DNA from: a virus
DNA length: 21,585 nt
IMG/VR virus record: IMGVR_UViG_3300042507_004948
Location: 1-21,585 of that record
Direction: 5' to 3' (one strand)
Shown here: positions 1 to 4,881 of the stretch, piece after piece
Layout: every line of letters begins with the position of its first letter
Numbering within the stretch: the first letter of the stretch is position 1
Notes under the pieces: model-generated
The model's database searches: none
What the model was told of the DNA's origin: nothing
The model's input: the letters and a program-made list of their open reading frames with translations, nothing else
Position numbers and translations under genes: made by a program

Positions 1-69
1 AGTTTCGGCGCAATGCGTGGCATTGCTGCAATATTTCTCCGATTTCCCGCAAATCGTGATTATCGGCAC
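1..69 (-). CDS. possible 5' end of an unknown gene running off the left edge
   Basis: A GTG at 69 opens a frame that stays open to the window edge (23 codons). It would encode a start rich in cysteine (ICGK, YCSN, HCAE). There is an in-frame TAG two codons upstream, so the gene could not start earlier in this frame. No convincing Shine-Dalgarno sequence precedes it. A second possibility is an ATG at 23 in another frame, with GGAG about 12 bases upstream. Too little is visible to name a product, and the stretch could be non-coding. Confidence 0.25.
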   Translation of the reverse strand, partial: MPIITICGKSEKYCSNATHCAET

Positions 70-155
70 GGGCTACGCGGCAAACCGCCTACGATCGCGC
101 CTGAGGCGGGGGGCGCTTGACCCCTCCCGACACCCTGCCTCGGCGCTCGGACGGC

Positions 156-812
156 TCAGGCGGGCTTCCCCGCCGCCAGTAGGCCGCGCGCGGCCAAGCC
201 AAACGCGCCCCACCGCTGCCAGAACTCGCCGACAGGCACGGGATTGAGCGGGCGGTTCAGGTCGTCTACCCACTGGCCGTGTTCGTCGCGCGTCTGCTCG
301 TAGTAGCCGTTCGCGGTCGGCGCGGCCCGCGTCCCGCCGCGCAGGAGATCGGAGACGGCGATGAACCACGGAGACGGCCAGTGCTCGGGGTGCGACGGCG
401 GGCGCGGCGCGCCCCACCCGACCAACCGGTCGACGATCTCGCCGACAAGGAGCGGGTTCGCGGTCATCACCAGACGGCGGTCGGCCTCGCGCTCCTCGGC
501 GATCGCGTGCGCGCGCTCGGCGCGCTTCGCCTCGACGAGCTGCGCCTCGCGCGCCTTCGCGGTGCGGTCGACGAGTACGACCTTGCGCGGCTCGGGCTGC
601 GCCTCGTAGTACTTCAGGAACCGCCCCGCGATGAAGCGGCGCTTCTTCCCGCCGTCGTGGAGCGCGTACTGCTCCATCGCGGCCATCGCCCGAATGAAGT
701 CGAGCTGCGCGGCGTGGCGCATCCAGATCGCGCCGATCTCCGCGTGGTCGTCGCCGTCGCCGAAAAGCGCGGCCATCCGACCGCGCAGCGTCGCAAGTTC
801 CTCTTTCGTCAT
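156..812 (-). CDS. unrecognised 218-aa phage protein, possibly replication-related
   Basis: I do not recognise this protein. The ATG at 812 is well supported: AAAGGAGT (819-826) lies about seven bases upstream. The N-terminal third is helical and rich in W, F and Y (IWMRHAAQLDFIRAM, then RRFIAGRFLKYYEAQP). That pattern loosely recalls phage helicase-loader or loading-inhibitor proteins, where a short helical repeat of this kind precedes a disordered tail. This is only a resemblance. Residues about 78-118 are highly charged and probably a helix (KAREAQLVEAKRAERAHAIAEEREADRR). The C-terminal third has several W, P and G residues (HPEHWPSPWF, EFWQRWGAFG). The gene stands alone behind its own promoter (987-1016) and a leader of about 170 bases with a terminator-like hairpin, next to the repeat cluster at 1084-1206. 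That context fits a replication or early regulatory role but does not prove one. Confidence 0.75.
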   Translation of the reverse strand: MTKEELATLRGRMAALFGDGDDHAEIGAIWMRHAAQLDFIRAMAAMEQYALHDGGKKRRFIAGRFLKYYEAQPEPRKVVLVDRTAKAREAQLVEAKRAERAHAIAEEREADRRLVMTANPLLVGEIVDRLVGWGAPRPPSHPEHWPSPWFIAVSDLLRGGTRAAPTANGYYEQTRDEHGQWVDDLNRPLNPVPVGEFWQRWGAFGLAARGLLAAGKPA

Positions 813-880
813 GTGCCGACTCCTTTGTGTGCGGTCGCGCTTCCTGCGCCACCAACTGCGTTACGCACCCGTATCGACTC

Positions 881-914
881 CAAAAACCAAACACACACAC
901 GATAGTGTGTGTGT
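881..914 (-). terminator. leader hairpin with T-rich run: terminator or attenuator
   Basis: On the minus strand a perfect 10-bp stem (ACACACACAC, loop TATC, GTGTGTGTGT; 905-914 with 891-900) is followed at once by TTGGTTTTTGG. This is the form of an intrinsic terminator, though the stem is mixed A/C and G/T and so weaker than GC-rich ones. It lies between the promoter at 987-1016 and the gene starting at 812. It could therefore act as a leader attenuator or an antitermination target rather than a simple end-of-operon signal. Confidence 0.55.
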
Positions 915-980
915 GTCGGGAGTCCGTGTGCGATGTCTCCGAATGGACACGCGTCACCCGTGAAAACCACTTGTTGTGGT

Positions 981-999
981 GGGGGGGTTTTAGGGGGGG
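981..999 (+). other. G-quadruplex-forming G-runs
   Basis: The plus strand reads seven G, TTTTA, seven G. Each run can supply two GGG tracts, so a four-tract quadruplex is possible within 19 bases. A third run of six G follows at 1017-1022. The motif covers the spacer and -10 box of the minus-strand promoter, with G on the template strand, where a folded structure could hinder RNA polymerase or a replication fork. Confidence 0.45.
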
Positions 1000-1016
1000 A
1001 GGATTGCATCTGTCAA
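987..1016 (-). promoter_or_regulatory. sigma70-like promoter for the 156-812 gene
   Basis: On the minus strand a perfect -35 box TTGACA (1016-1011) is followed by an 18-base spacer and TAAAAC (992-987, 4 of 6 to TATAAT). Transcription would start near 980 and give a leader of about 168 bases before the ATG at 812. The spacer contains a run of seven C, the complement of the G-quadruplex motif. Confidence 0.6.
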
Positions 1017-1083
1017 GGGGGGAAAGTGGTCGGATTTCTGACTATGCATCAAATAGGTGGATATGCAGCGGAGGCGATTGCGC

Positions 1084-1099
1084 AAGTTGTGATTGCAGT
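1084..1099 (+). repeat. direct copy of the AAGTTGTG(A)TTGCAGT repeat
   Basis: AAGTTGTGATTGCAGT matches the arms of the inverted repeat at 1159-1196 except for one extra A. It continues into TTGCGTTGCAA (1099-1109), whose exact reverse complement is at 1196-1206. The copies look like binding sites (iterons or operators) for a phage protein. Confidence 0.7.
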
Positions 1100-1158
1100 T
1101 GCGTTGCAATTGCGTTTCGTGCAACCGATATAACTCCCTGCATGGCAGGCGCTTGCGG

Positions 1159-1196
1159 AAGTTGTGTTGCAGTGGAACACAACTGCAACACAACTT
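1159..1196. repeat. perfect 15-bp inverted repeat
   Basis: AAGTTGTGTTGCAGT (1159-1173) and its exact reverse complement (1182-1196) are separated by the eight bases GGAACACA. Each arm is a copy of the repeat also found at 1084-1099. On the minus strand there is no T-run directly after it, so it reads better as a protein-binding or origin element than as a terminator. Confidence 0.85.
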
Positions 1197-1207
1197 TGCA
1201 ACGCAAA

Positions 1208-1240
1208 GGGCGGCGACGAGGAACGCCCCCGCCGCCGCCC
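1208..1240 (-). terminator. hairpin after the recT operon
   Basis: On the minus strand, 14 bases after the stop codon at 1255, GGGCGGCG (1240-1233) pairs with CGCCGCCC (1215-1208) across a 17-base loop, and TTTGCGTT follows. It is placed correctly for an intrinsic terminator of the leftward operon. The long loop and short T-run make it a weak example. Confidence 0.4.
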
Positions 1241-1254
1241 GCGCGAATGGTCGA

Positions 1255-1641
1255 TCACCGACGACGATGCCTGAGCGGCAACGCGGCGGCGCGGGTGGAG
1301 ATGACGAGCCGCATGGCGCGGCGCACCAGTTCCGCCCGAAGCACGGGGTCGATCCCCTCCCACCGCAACTCGCGGCGGCGGATCGTGCGCACGGTCACCC
1401 CGAGCCGACGCGCCATGTCGGCGCGGCGCGGCTGTAGGTGGTCTGGCATCGTGTCGAGTACGAGGCCGACCTCAACGATCCCGCGCACCGCGCGCGTCAG
1501 CTCGTCGTCGTCGCGGATGATCCGCGCGACCCGCAGCGATTCGTCGAAGGTATTCGGCCTGAAGACCATCGGGTCTTCCTGCTCAATGCCGAGCGCGATG
1601 CGGATCGCCTCCGCACCTGGCTCGTACGCGCGCTCATGCAC
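1255..1641 (-). CDS. unknown 128-aa protein with a helix-turn-helix-like segment
   Basis: The start is GTG at 1641. It overlaps the upstream stop by eight bases and has a near-perfect AAGGAGG six bases before it, which makes this start much better than any later codon. I do not recognise the family. Residues about 72-95 (RADMARRLGVTVRTIRRRE) read like a helix-turn-helix: short helix, glycine turn, then a helix starting TVRTI. The rest is charged and mostly helical, and the C-terminus ends in basic residues. As the last gene of the recT operon it may be a small DNA-binding or regulatory protein. This rests on the motif alone. Confidence 0.75.
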   Translation of the reverse strand: MHERAYEPGAEAIRIALGIEQEDPMVFRPNTFDESLRVARIIRDDDELTRAVRGIVEVGLVLDTMPDHLQPRRADMARRLGVTVRTIRRRELRWEGIDPVLRAELVRRAMRLVISTRAAALPLRHRRR

Positions 1642-1927
1642 TGGCCACCTCCTTCGGCTCGCGCATCTCCATCGCGACGGCGGGGCCGAACTCGCGGCAG
1701 ACCGACGCGGCGGCGTGGTCGCCCCGCGCCTCCATGATCTCGCCGAGTGCGTCCCGCAGGATCGCGGCTTCGATGCGGCAGTCGTCGGCGGTCGAGACGA
1801 CCCCGCGCGTGCGCGCGCCGAAGTCGCGGATCAGCCATTCGTGGTACAGGCGCGAAACGAGGTCGGTCGCCAGGTAGTCGCCGTTCGGCTTGCGCGGCTT
1901 CTGCTTGATCCCCTTGGGCTTAGGCAT
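1634..1927 (-). CDS. unknown 97-aa protein
   Basis: This is a small protein with a lysine- and proline-rich start (MPKPKGIKQKPRKPNGDY), then a predicted helical body (LVSRLYHEWLIRDFGARTRG and IEAAILRDALGEIMEARG). The ATG at 1927 overlaps the recT stop by eight bases, and the gene overlaps the next gene by eight bases, so all three are probably translated by coupling. A GGTGGAG stretch lies immediately upstream. I recognise no domain. Position beside recT suggests a role in DNA metabolism, without direct evidence. Confidence 0.75.
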   Translation of the reverse strand: MPKPKGIKQKPRKPNGDYLATDLVSRLYHEWLIRDFGARTRGVVSTADDCRIEAAILRDALGEIMEARGDHAAASVCREFGPAVAMEMREPKEVASA

Positions 1928-2795
1928 TCTCCACCCCCGTGATCACGCGCTTCCCCTCCGCTGTGAGCTTCCACCGCACTTCGATGGTGTGGCCAAATGC
2001 CGACTCGGCCTCGAGGCTGTGCATGAGGTCGCCGTCGAGCACGGCGAACGGAGCGTCGCAGCCGTCGACATCGACGCGGTAGATGGTCGTGCCGTTGGGG
2101 CGCTTCACCGCCGAGGCTTGCCACCCGCGCGCGACGAGGGTCAGCGTGCCGCCGCCATGCGGCGCGGGCGCGCGCTCGGCCTGTGGCACTGGCGACAACA
2201 GCGCCTCCGTGTCCGCGCGGCGCTCCTCGCGGGTCGGCGCGGCGGGCGCGGGGAGCGCCTTGCGCGGCGGCGGCGGCGCGTCCTCGACGATCTCCGTCTC
2301 GCCGTGCGCCTCGACATAGACGGGGGCCGCGCCGAGCGCGTCTGGGCAGTGCTGCTTGTAGCCCGCGCTGATGCAGCGGGCGAACAGCATGGCCTTCGGG
2401 TACTTGCGCCAGTTGTCGCCGCCGAGGCCCGCGCGCTTCGCGTCCTCGAGCGTGAACGAGGTGTCGCCAATCGGCTTCCACTTCCCGCCGTCCCGCCCGA
2501 GGAACTCGATGCGGCACTCGGTGTCCGTGGCAACCGATCGGTAGTCGTACTTGCCGCTCCGCTTGATCGCCGCCGCCATCAAGTTTGCCGCAAGGACGGC
2601 CTTTCCCTTGATGATGTGGAGGCCCGCCATCGCGTCGTAGTCGGCGAGGCCCAGGCCGCGCCCGATGATCAGCTTGGCGCACGCCGCCGCCTCGGACTGG
2701 ATGTCGGGGAACATCCCGCTCGCGCGGAAGACCTTGGCGACCGTCATCGGGTCGAGCTGCGCGTGCGGCGCGGGGGTGTGGACGAGATCACTCAT
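1920..2795 (-). CDS. recT: RecT-type single-strand DNA annealing recombinase
   Basis: Phage annealing proteins of the RecT family coat single-stranded DNA and pair it with a complementary strand in replication-linked recombination. The first ~165 residues show the family's pattern: a SGMFPDI segment near 26-32, IIGRGLGL (43-50), the IIKGKAVL stretch (61-68), a KRSGKYDYR segment (78-86), the WKPIGDTSFTLEDAK block (106-120) and WRKYPKAMLFARCIS (129-143) with CPD after it. A proline/alanine-rich linker (about 173-215) leads to a C-terminal domain of about 75 residues that I do not recognise. The ATG at 2795 overlaps the end of the 32-aa gene. No partner exonuclease (RecE or lambda Exo type) or single-strand binding protein is seen in the window. 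The family call is firm. The role of the C-terminal part is unknown. Confidence 0.85.
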   Translation of the reverse strand: MSDLVHTPAPHAQLDPMTVAKVFRASGMFPDIQSEAAACAKLIIGRGLGLADYDAMAGLHIIKGKAVLAANLMAAAIKRSGKYDYRSVATDTECRIEFLGRDGGKWKPIGDTSFTLEDAKRAGLGGDNWRKYPKAMLFARCISAGYKQHCPDALGAAPVYVEAHGETEIVEDAPPPPRKALPAPAAPTREERRADTEALLSPVPQAERAPAPHGGGTLTLVARGWQASAVKRPNGTTIYRVDVDGCDAPFAVLDGDLMHSLEAESAFGHTIEVRWKLTAEGKRVITGVENA

Positions 2796-2886
2796 CGCGC
2801 GCCCCCTTCCCGAACAACGAGGCGACGAGGACAGGGCCGAACACGACGGCGGCCACGACGAGGAAACTCAGGTCATACTCTGGCAT
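2788..2886 (-). CDS. 32-aa single-helix membrane protein
   Basis: The ATG at 2886 follows GGAG by six bases (GGAGTCACCAATG) and opens a 32-codon frame that ends inside the start of recT (ATGAGTGA, eight-base overlap). The peptide has a short acidic start (MPEYD), one hydrophobic stretch of about 19 residues (LSFLVVAAVVFGPVLVASLF) and a charged tail (GKGARDE), so one transmembrane helix is likely. It is the first gene after the leftward promoter. Many phages carry early membrane peptides of this size that alter the host membrane or block superinfection, but nothing here identifies its job. It is too small to be a typical holin. Confidence 0.65.
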   Translation of the reverse strand: MPEYDLSFLVVAAVVFGPVLVASLFGKGARDE

Positions 2887-2893
2887 TGGTGAC

Positions 2894-2942
2894 TCCGATT
2901 GCGCCGCGCGACCTGCGCGGAGCGGACATTTTGTCCGATTGC
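2894..2942 (+). repeat. pair of 9-bp direct repeats TCCGATTGC
   Basis: TCCGATTGC occurs at 2894-2902 and again at 2934-2942, exactly 40 bases apart (about four helical turns). The second copy runs from the edge of the 2923-2937 palindrome up to the -10 region of the leftward promoter. This spacing would put a protein bound at each on the same face of the DNA. Confidence 0.45.
2923..2937. promoter_or_regulatory. palindromic operator candidate CGGACA-TTT-TGTCCG
   Basis: This perfect 15-base odd palindrome has arms of six. It lies where transcription from the leftward promoter would start (about 2936), so a dimeric repressor bound here would block the recT operon. Placement between two divergent promoters is typical of phage early control. 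Confidence 0.55.
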
Positions 2943-2970
2943 ATCATCGGCCATCACGCGGCTGAGTCAA
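2943..2970 (-). promoter_or_regulatory. sigma70-like leftward promoter for the recT operon
   Basis: On the minus strand TTGACT (2970-2965, 5 of 6 to TTGACA) is followed by a 16-base spacer and GATGAT (2948-2943, 4 of 6 to TATAAT). It would give a leader of about 50 bases before the ATG at 2886. The downstream side overlaps the palindrome at 2923-2937. Confidence 0.5.
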
Positions 2971-2982
2971 CAGAAATCCGCG

Positions 2983-3006
2983 ATATTCCGCGAGAACGCG
3001 GTATAT
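2983..3006. promoter_or_regulatory. second operator candidate, overlapping the rightward -10 box
   Basis: ATATTCCGCG (2983-2992) and CGCGGTATAT (2997-3006) form an inverted repeat with one mismatch around AGAA. The right arm overlaps the -10-like TATATT (3002-3007) of the plus-strand gene. A protein bound here would cover that promoter, as expected for autoregulation or a divergent switch. Its sequence differs from the palindrome at 2923, so the two may bind different proteins. Confidence 0.55.
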
Positions 3007-3007
3007 T
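3002..3007 (+). promoter_or_regulatory. -10-like box of the plus-strand gene
   Basis: TATATT (5 of 6 to TATAAT) ends seven bases before the ATG at 3015. That would make the transcript leaderless or nearly so. No good -35 box lies 16-18 bases upstream, so the promoter would be weak or need an activator. Confidence 0.35.
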
Positions 3008-3014
3008 CACTCCA

Positions 3015-3272
3015 ATGCCCGAACAGATTCCGACCAAACTCCGCTCGCGCCGCGTCCGCGTCCATGTCGAGACAACGCTCGTATGCATTCGGCGGATGAA
3101 TATGCAGCGCGACGCGGTGCGCGTCCGCGCGATCGACGAGGTCTCGTGGGAGTCGCTCGACCTCTACACCCTGGCGCTCGACACGGCAGAGGACGACGGG
3201 CTGCGCGCGCTTGTGCTTCAGGCGCGCGGCGCGATTCAGTCCGCGCTACTCACGCGATCAGCGTGTCGCTGA
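3015..3272 (+). CDS. only plus-strand gene: unknown 85-aa protein
   Basis: The frame runs from ATG at 3015 to TGA at 3272 and uses codons rich in G or C at the third position like its neighbours, and no minus-strand gene covers most of the span. The N-terminal half is basic (KLRSRRVRVHVETTLVCIRR). The C-terminal half is acidic then helical (EVSWESLDLYTLALDTAEDDGLRALVLQARGAI). I do not recognise it and see no clear helix-turn-helix. It starts at the divergent control region with an operator-like repeat on its -10 box, which suggests a regulator. Its 3' end overlaps the last gene of the late operon by 23 bases, tail to tail. No ribosome binding site is seen, consistent with a leaderless start. 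Confidence 0.55.
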   Translation: MPEQIPTKLRSRRVRVHVETTLVCIRRMNMQRDAVRVRAIDEVSWESLDLYTLALDTAEDDGLRALVLQARGAIQSALLTRSACR

Positions 3273-4629
3273 TCGTCTCCGTGTTGCTGTAGTTCTGCGG
3301 CAGCGACAGCCCCTTGCCGTACATATCGAACAGCCGATCGAACGCGCGGACGAAATCGCCCTCGTCGTTGTTCGTGAAGGTAAATCTGCCGTTGTCGTCC
3401 GCGCGCCAATCGGTCGACCCGGCAAGCAGGCCAACGGCCTGACCGCCTTGCGCGATCGGGACAAGCTCCGCGAGGATCACCTCGTCGATGTACGCCGCCG
3501 CCGTCGTCAGGGCGGTCGTGCTTTCGATGTGCAGATAGGTGTCCTGCGGGATGTTGCGCGGCGACCTAATCGTGATGGAGGAAATCGTCCACGATGTCGA
3601 ACCGCTCGTCAGCGTGAGACTGCTCGCGAACGCGCCCGAGTCGATGATGTTACCCGACCCGTCCTTGACGCTGATTCGGATGACGCCAGTGCAGCCTGTG
3701 TCGATCTTGTACGCGACCGCGATCACATACGGCCTGTCGGGCGTGAGCCGCCCGAGCGTGCCGCCTGACGCGCCGAGCTGCTGGCGAATGTTGAACGCGC
3801 CGCTGCCCGCGTTCAGCTTGATCGACCGCGCGCCACGGTAGAAGGTTCCCGTCTCCGTCTGGAACTGCGTGCCCGCCGTGCCAGTGACGACCGCCCATTG
3901 GTCGGGGAGGTTGCTCGTCTGATCCTCAAAGTCGCTGTTCGTAAGTTGGTTCTCGTAGATGCCGCCCGCGTCGATCGCAGCGGAGACGGACACGACCCGC
4001 GTGAGCGTGCCGCTGCCCGCAGGGAAGCGGTAATCGAGCGGAGCGTACGCGGGCTGACCGCGAATCTCGAACACCTCCGCGCCGCGCGAGATCGCGCCGT
4101 TTGCCGCGTCCTGCACGCACCGCGCCTCGAGCGTCTCCGTGCGCACATTCGGCCAGTCGTTGGTCGACCCGAGCAGGATGTTCGGCGCGTCGAAGTTGTA
4201 CACGAACTGTCCGTTTCCGACATTCGTCCCGCCGTAGGTCGCGCTGGACTTCGTGATCGTCGTGCCGTTGATCTTCTCCGAGTCCGCGTCCATCTGGCGG
4301 ATGAGCCAGACCAGCGCGTCGGTGATCTGCCGCGACCGCATCGTGTTCGCCGCGCCCGAGGTGTTGGCCTCGGTGAAGCACATTTCGATGATCGTGCGCT
4401 CGGCGGCGGCGCGGACATCGTTGAGCACGCCGCCCGCCTCGGCGATGCGGCGCTCGATGTTGCCCGCAAGCACCTCGATCATGTACGCGTCGGTCGATGA
4501 GTACTCGAGCTGCACATTCGCAAGGAGCGTCTTCAGGTTGAGCTGATGCGTGCGCACCGCGTCCATCATGTAGACGAGCACGCCGAGCCGCGTGAATAGT
4601 CCGTTCGAGCCGTCGTAGGTGAGCGCCAT
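3250..4629 (-). CDS. virion surface protein with a carbohydrate-binding-like domain
   Basis: This 459-residue protein is the last gene of the late operon. Residues 1-225 begin with a segment seen in phage virion proteins (LFTRLGVLVYMMDAV) and a helical region. Residues about 226-390 look like a beta-sandwich carbohydrate-binding module of the CBM4/9 type: NQLTNSDFED, then QWAVV, GARSIKLNAGSG, PYVIAVAYK, GVIRISVKDGSGN and YIDEVILAEL. The last 60 residues (DFVRAFDRLFDMYGKGLSLPQN) resemble the N-terminal part in style, so the module may be an insertion. Position at the end of the tail genes fits a host-surface-binding protein on the tail tip or head, by inference. The ATG at 4629 lies three bases after the previous stop. 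Confidence 0.75.
   Translation of the reverse strand: MALTYDGSNGLFTRLGVLVYMMDAVRTHQLNLKTLLANVQLEYSSTDAYMIEVLAGNIERRIAEAGGVLNDVRAAAERTIIEMCFTEANTSGAANTMRSRQITDALVWLIRQMDADSEKINGTTITKSSATYGGTNVGNGQFVYNFDAPNILLGSTNDWPNVRTETLEARCVQDAANGAISRGAEVFEIRGQPAYAPLDYRFPAGSGTLTRVVSVSAAIDAGGIYENQLTNSDFEDQTSNLPDQWAVVTGTAGTQFQTETGTFYRGARSIKLNAGSGAFNIRQQLGASGGTLGRLTPDRPYVIAVAYKIDTGCTGVIRISVKDGSGNIIDSGAFASSLTLTSGSTSWTISSITIRSPRNIPQDTYLHIESTTALTTAAAYIDEVILAELVPIAQGGQAVGLLAGSTDWRADDNGRFTFTNNDEGDFVRAFDRLFDMYGKGLSLPQNYSNTETISDTLIA
3255..3275. terminator. perfect hairpin at the convergent gene ends
   Basis: CGATCAGCG (3255-3263) and CGCTGATCG (3267-3275) form a nine-bp stem with a TGT loop. The hairpin sits in the overlap of the two convergent genes, and the plus-strand stop codon (3270-3272) is in its right arm. 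Being symmetric it could work on both strands. Neither side has a clear T-run, so it may instead be a 3'-end stabiliser or just coding sequence. Confidence 0.4.
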
Positions 4630-4632
4630 AGG

Positions 4633-4881
4633 TCAGTCCTCTGTGTGTGTATCGGGCATCGGGAGGAGCCTGTTCAGCGCGGCGCGTCGGCGCGCGCAGC
4701 CGCCGCAGTCTCCGACCACGCGCGCGATGCCCGTGGCCTTCGCGGCGGCGTGGACGATGTCGCCCGCGCCGCGCGGCGCTCCGTGGTAGCGCGGGCACGC
4801 GGCGCACCGATCGGCGCTCGTCTCGCCGCCGAGTTCGGGGTGGCGGCACTTCGCCGCGACATCGAAGATGCACCTAGGCAA
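4633..4881 (-). CDS. small six-cysteine phage protein, probable zinc binding
   Basis: This 82-residue protein has cysteines at 4, 12, 26, 29, 59 and 62, including two CxxC pairs, so it may bind zinc. The second half (RGAGDIVHAAAKATGI, then CGGCARRRAALNRLLP) matches a pattern common in small phage proteins of unknown function that lie among tail genes: a GD.V segment, K.TGI, C..C, RR..LN, then P. The start appears to be TTG at 4881, because an in-frame stop lies two codons upstream and no ATG or GTG follows nearby. It overlaps the preceding gene by eight bases. No function can be assigned. Confidence 0.7.
   Translation of the reverse strand: MPRCIFDVAAKCRHPELGGETSADRCAACPRYHGAPRGAGDIVHAAAKATGIARVVGDCGGCARRRAALNRLLPMPDTHTED

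Larger units (their letters stand above)
813..1254. other. 442-base intergenic region, candidate origin or early control region
   Basis: No credible gene lies here. Frames across it give low-complexity peptides rich in C, H and R that follow the repeats. From right to left it holds a terminator-like hairpin (1208-1240), three copies of a 15-16 base repeat (1084-1196), the short palindromes GCAATTGC (1106-1113) and TTGCGCAA (1078-1085), and a weak DnaA-box-like GGTGGATAT (7 of 9 to TGTGGATAA, 1056-1064). Further left are two runs of seven G (981-999), a TTGACA promoter pointing left, and an AC/GT hairpin with a T-rich run (881-914). It is visibly richer in A and T than the coding regions. The combination of repeats, AT-rich tract and nearby recombination gene suggests a phage origin, by inference only. 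Confidence 0.45.

Noticed and set aside
891-914. AC/GT tract as a microsatellite or assembly artefact
   Set aside because: The two halves are exact complements around a GATA loop and a T-rich run follows on the minus strand, so a functional hairpin explains it better than random slippage.
73-957. 294-codon minus-strand frame overlapping the 218-aa gene
   Set aside because: It is arginine- and alanine-rich shadow sequence, and it lacks a ribosome binding site. The frame from 812 has a strong one and a normal amino-acid make-up.
990-1193. 67-codon minus-strand frame in the intergenic region
   Set aside because: The peptide is low complexity and only reflects the TTGC/GCAA repeats.
827-1942. 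371-codon plus-strand frame
   Set aside because: It crosses the intergenic repeats and lies antisense to well-supported coupled genes. Its composition (R, S, P) is typical of antisense frames in GC-rich DNA.
2788-2886. the 32-residue membrane peptide as a holin
   Set aside because: It has only one helix, is in the early operon beside recT, and no endolysin gene is near.
1890-3014. plus-strand reading upstream of the 85-aa gene (longer frame starting at 1890)
   Set aside because: Most of it is antisense to recT. Only the part from the ATG at 3015 is free of an opposing gene, and it begins at the control region.
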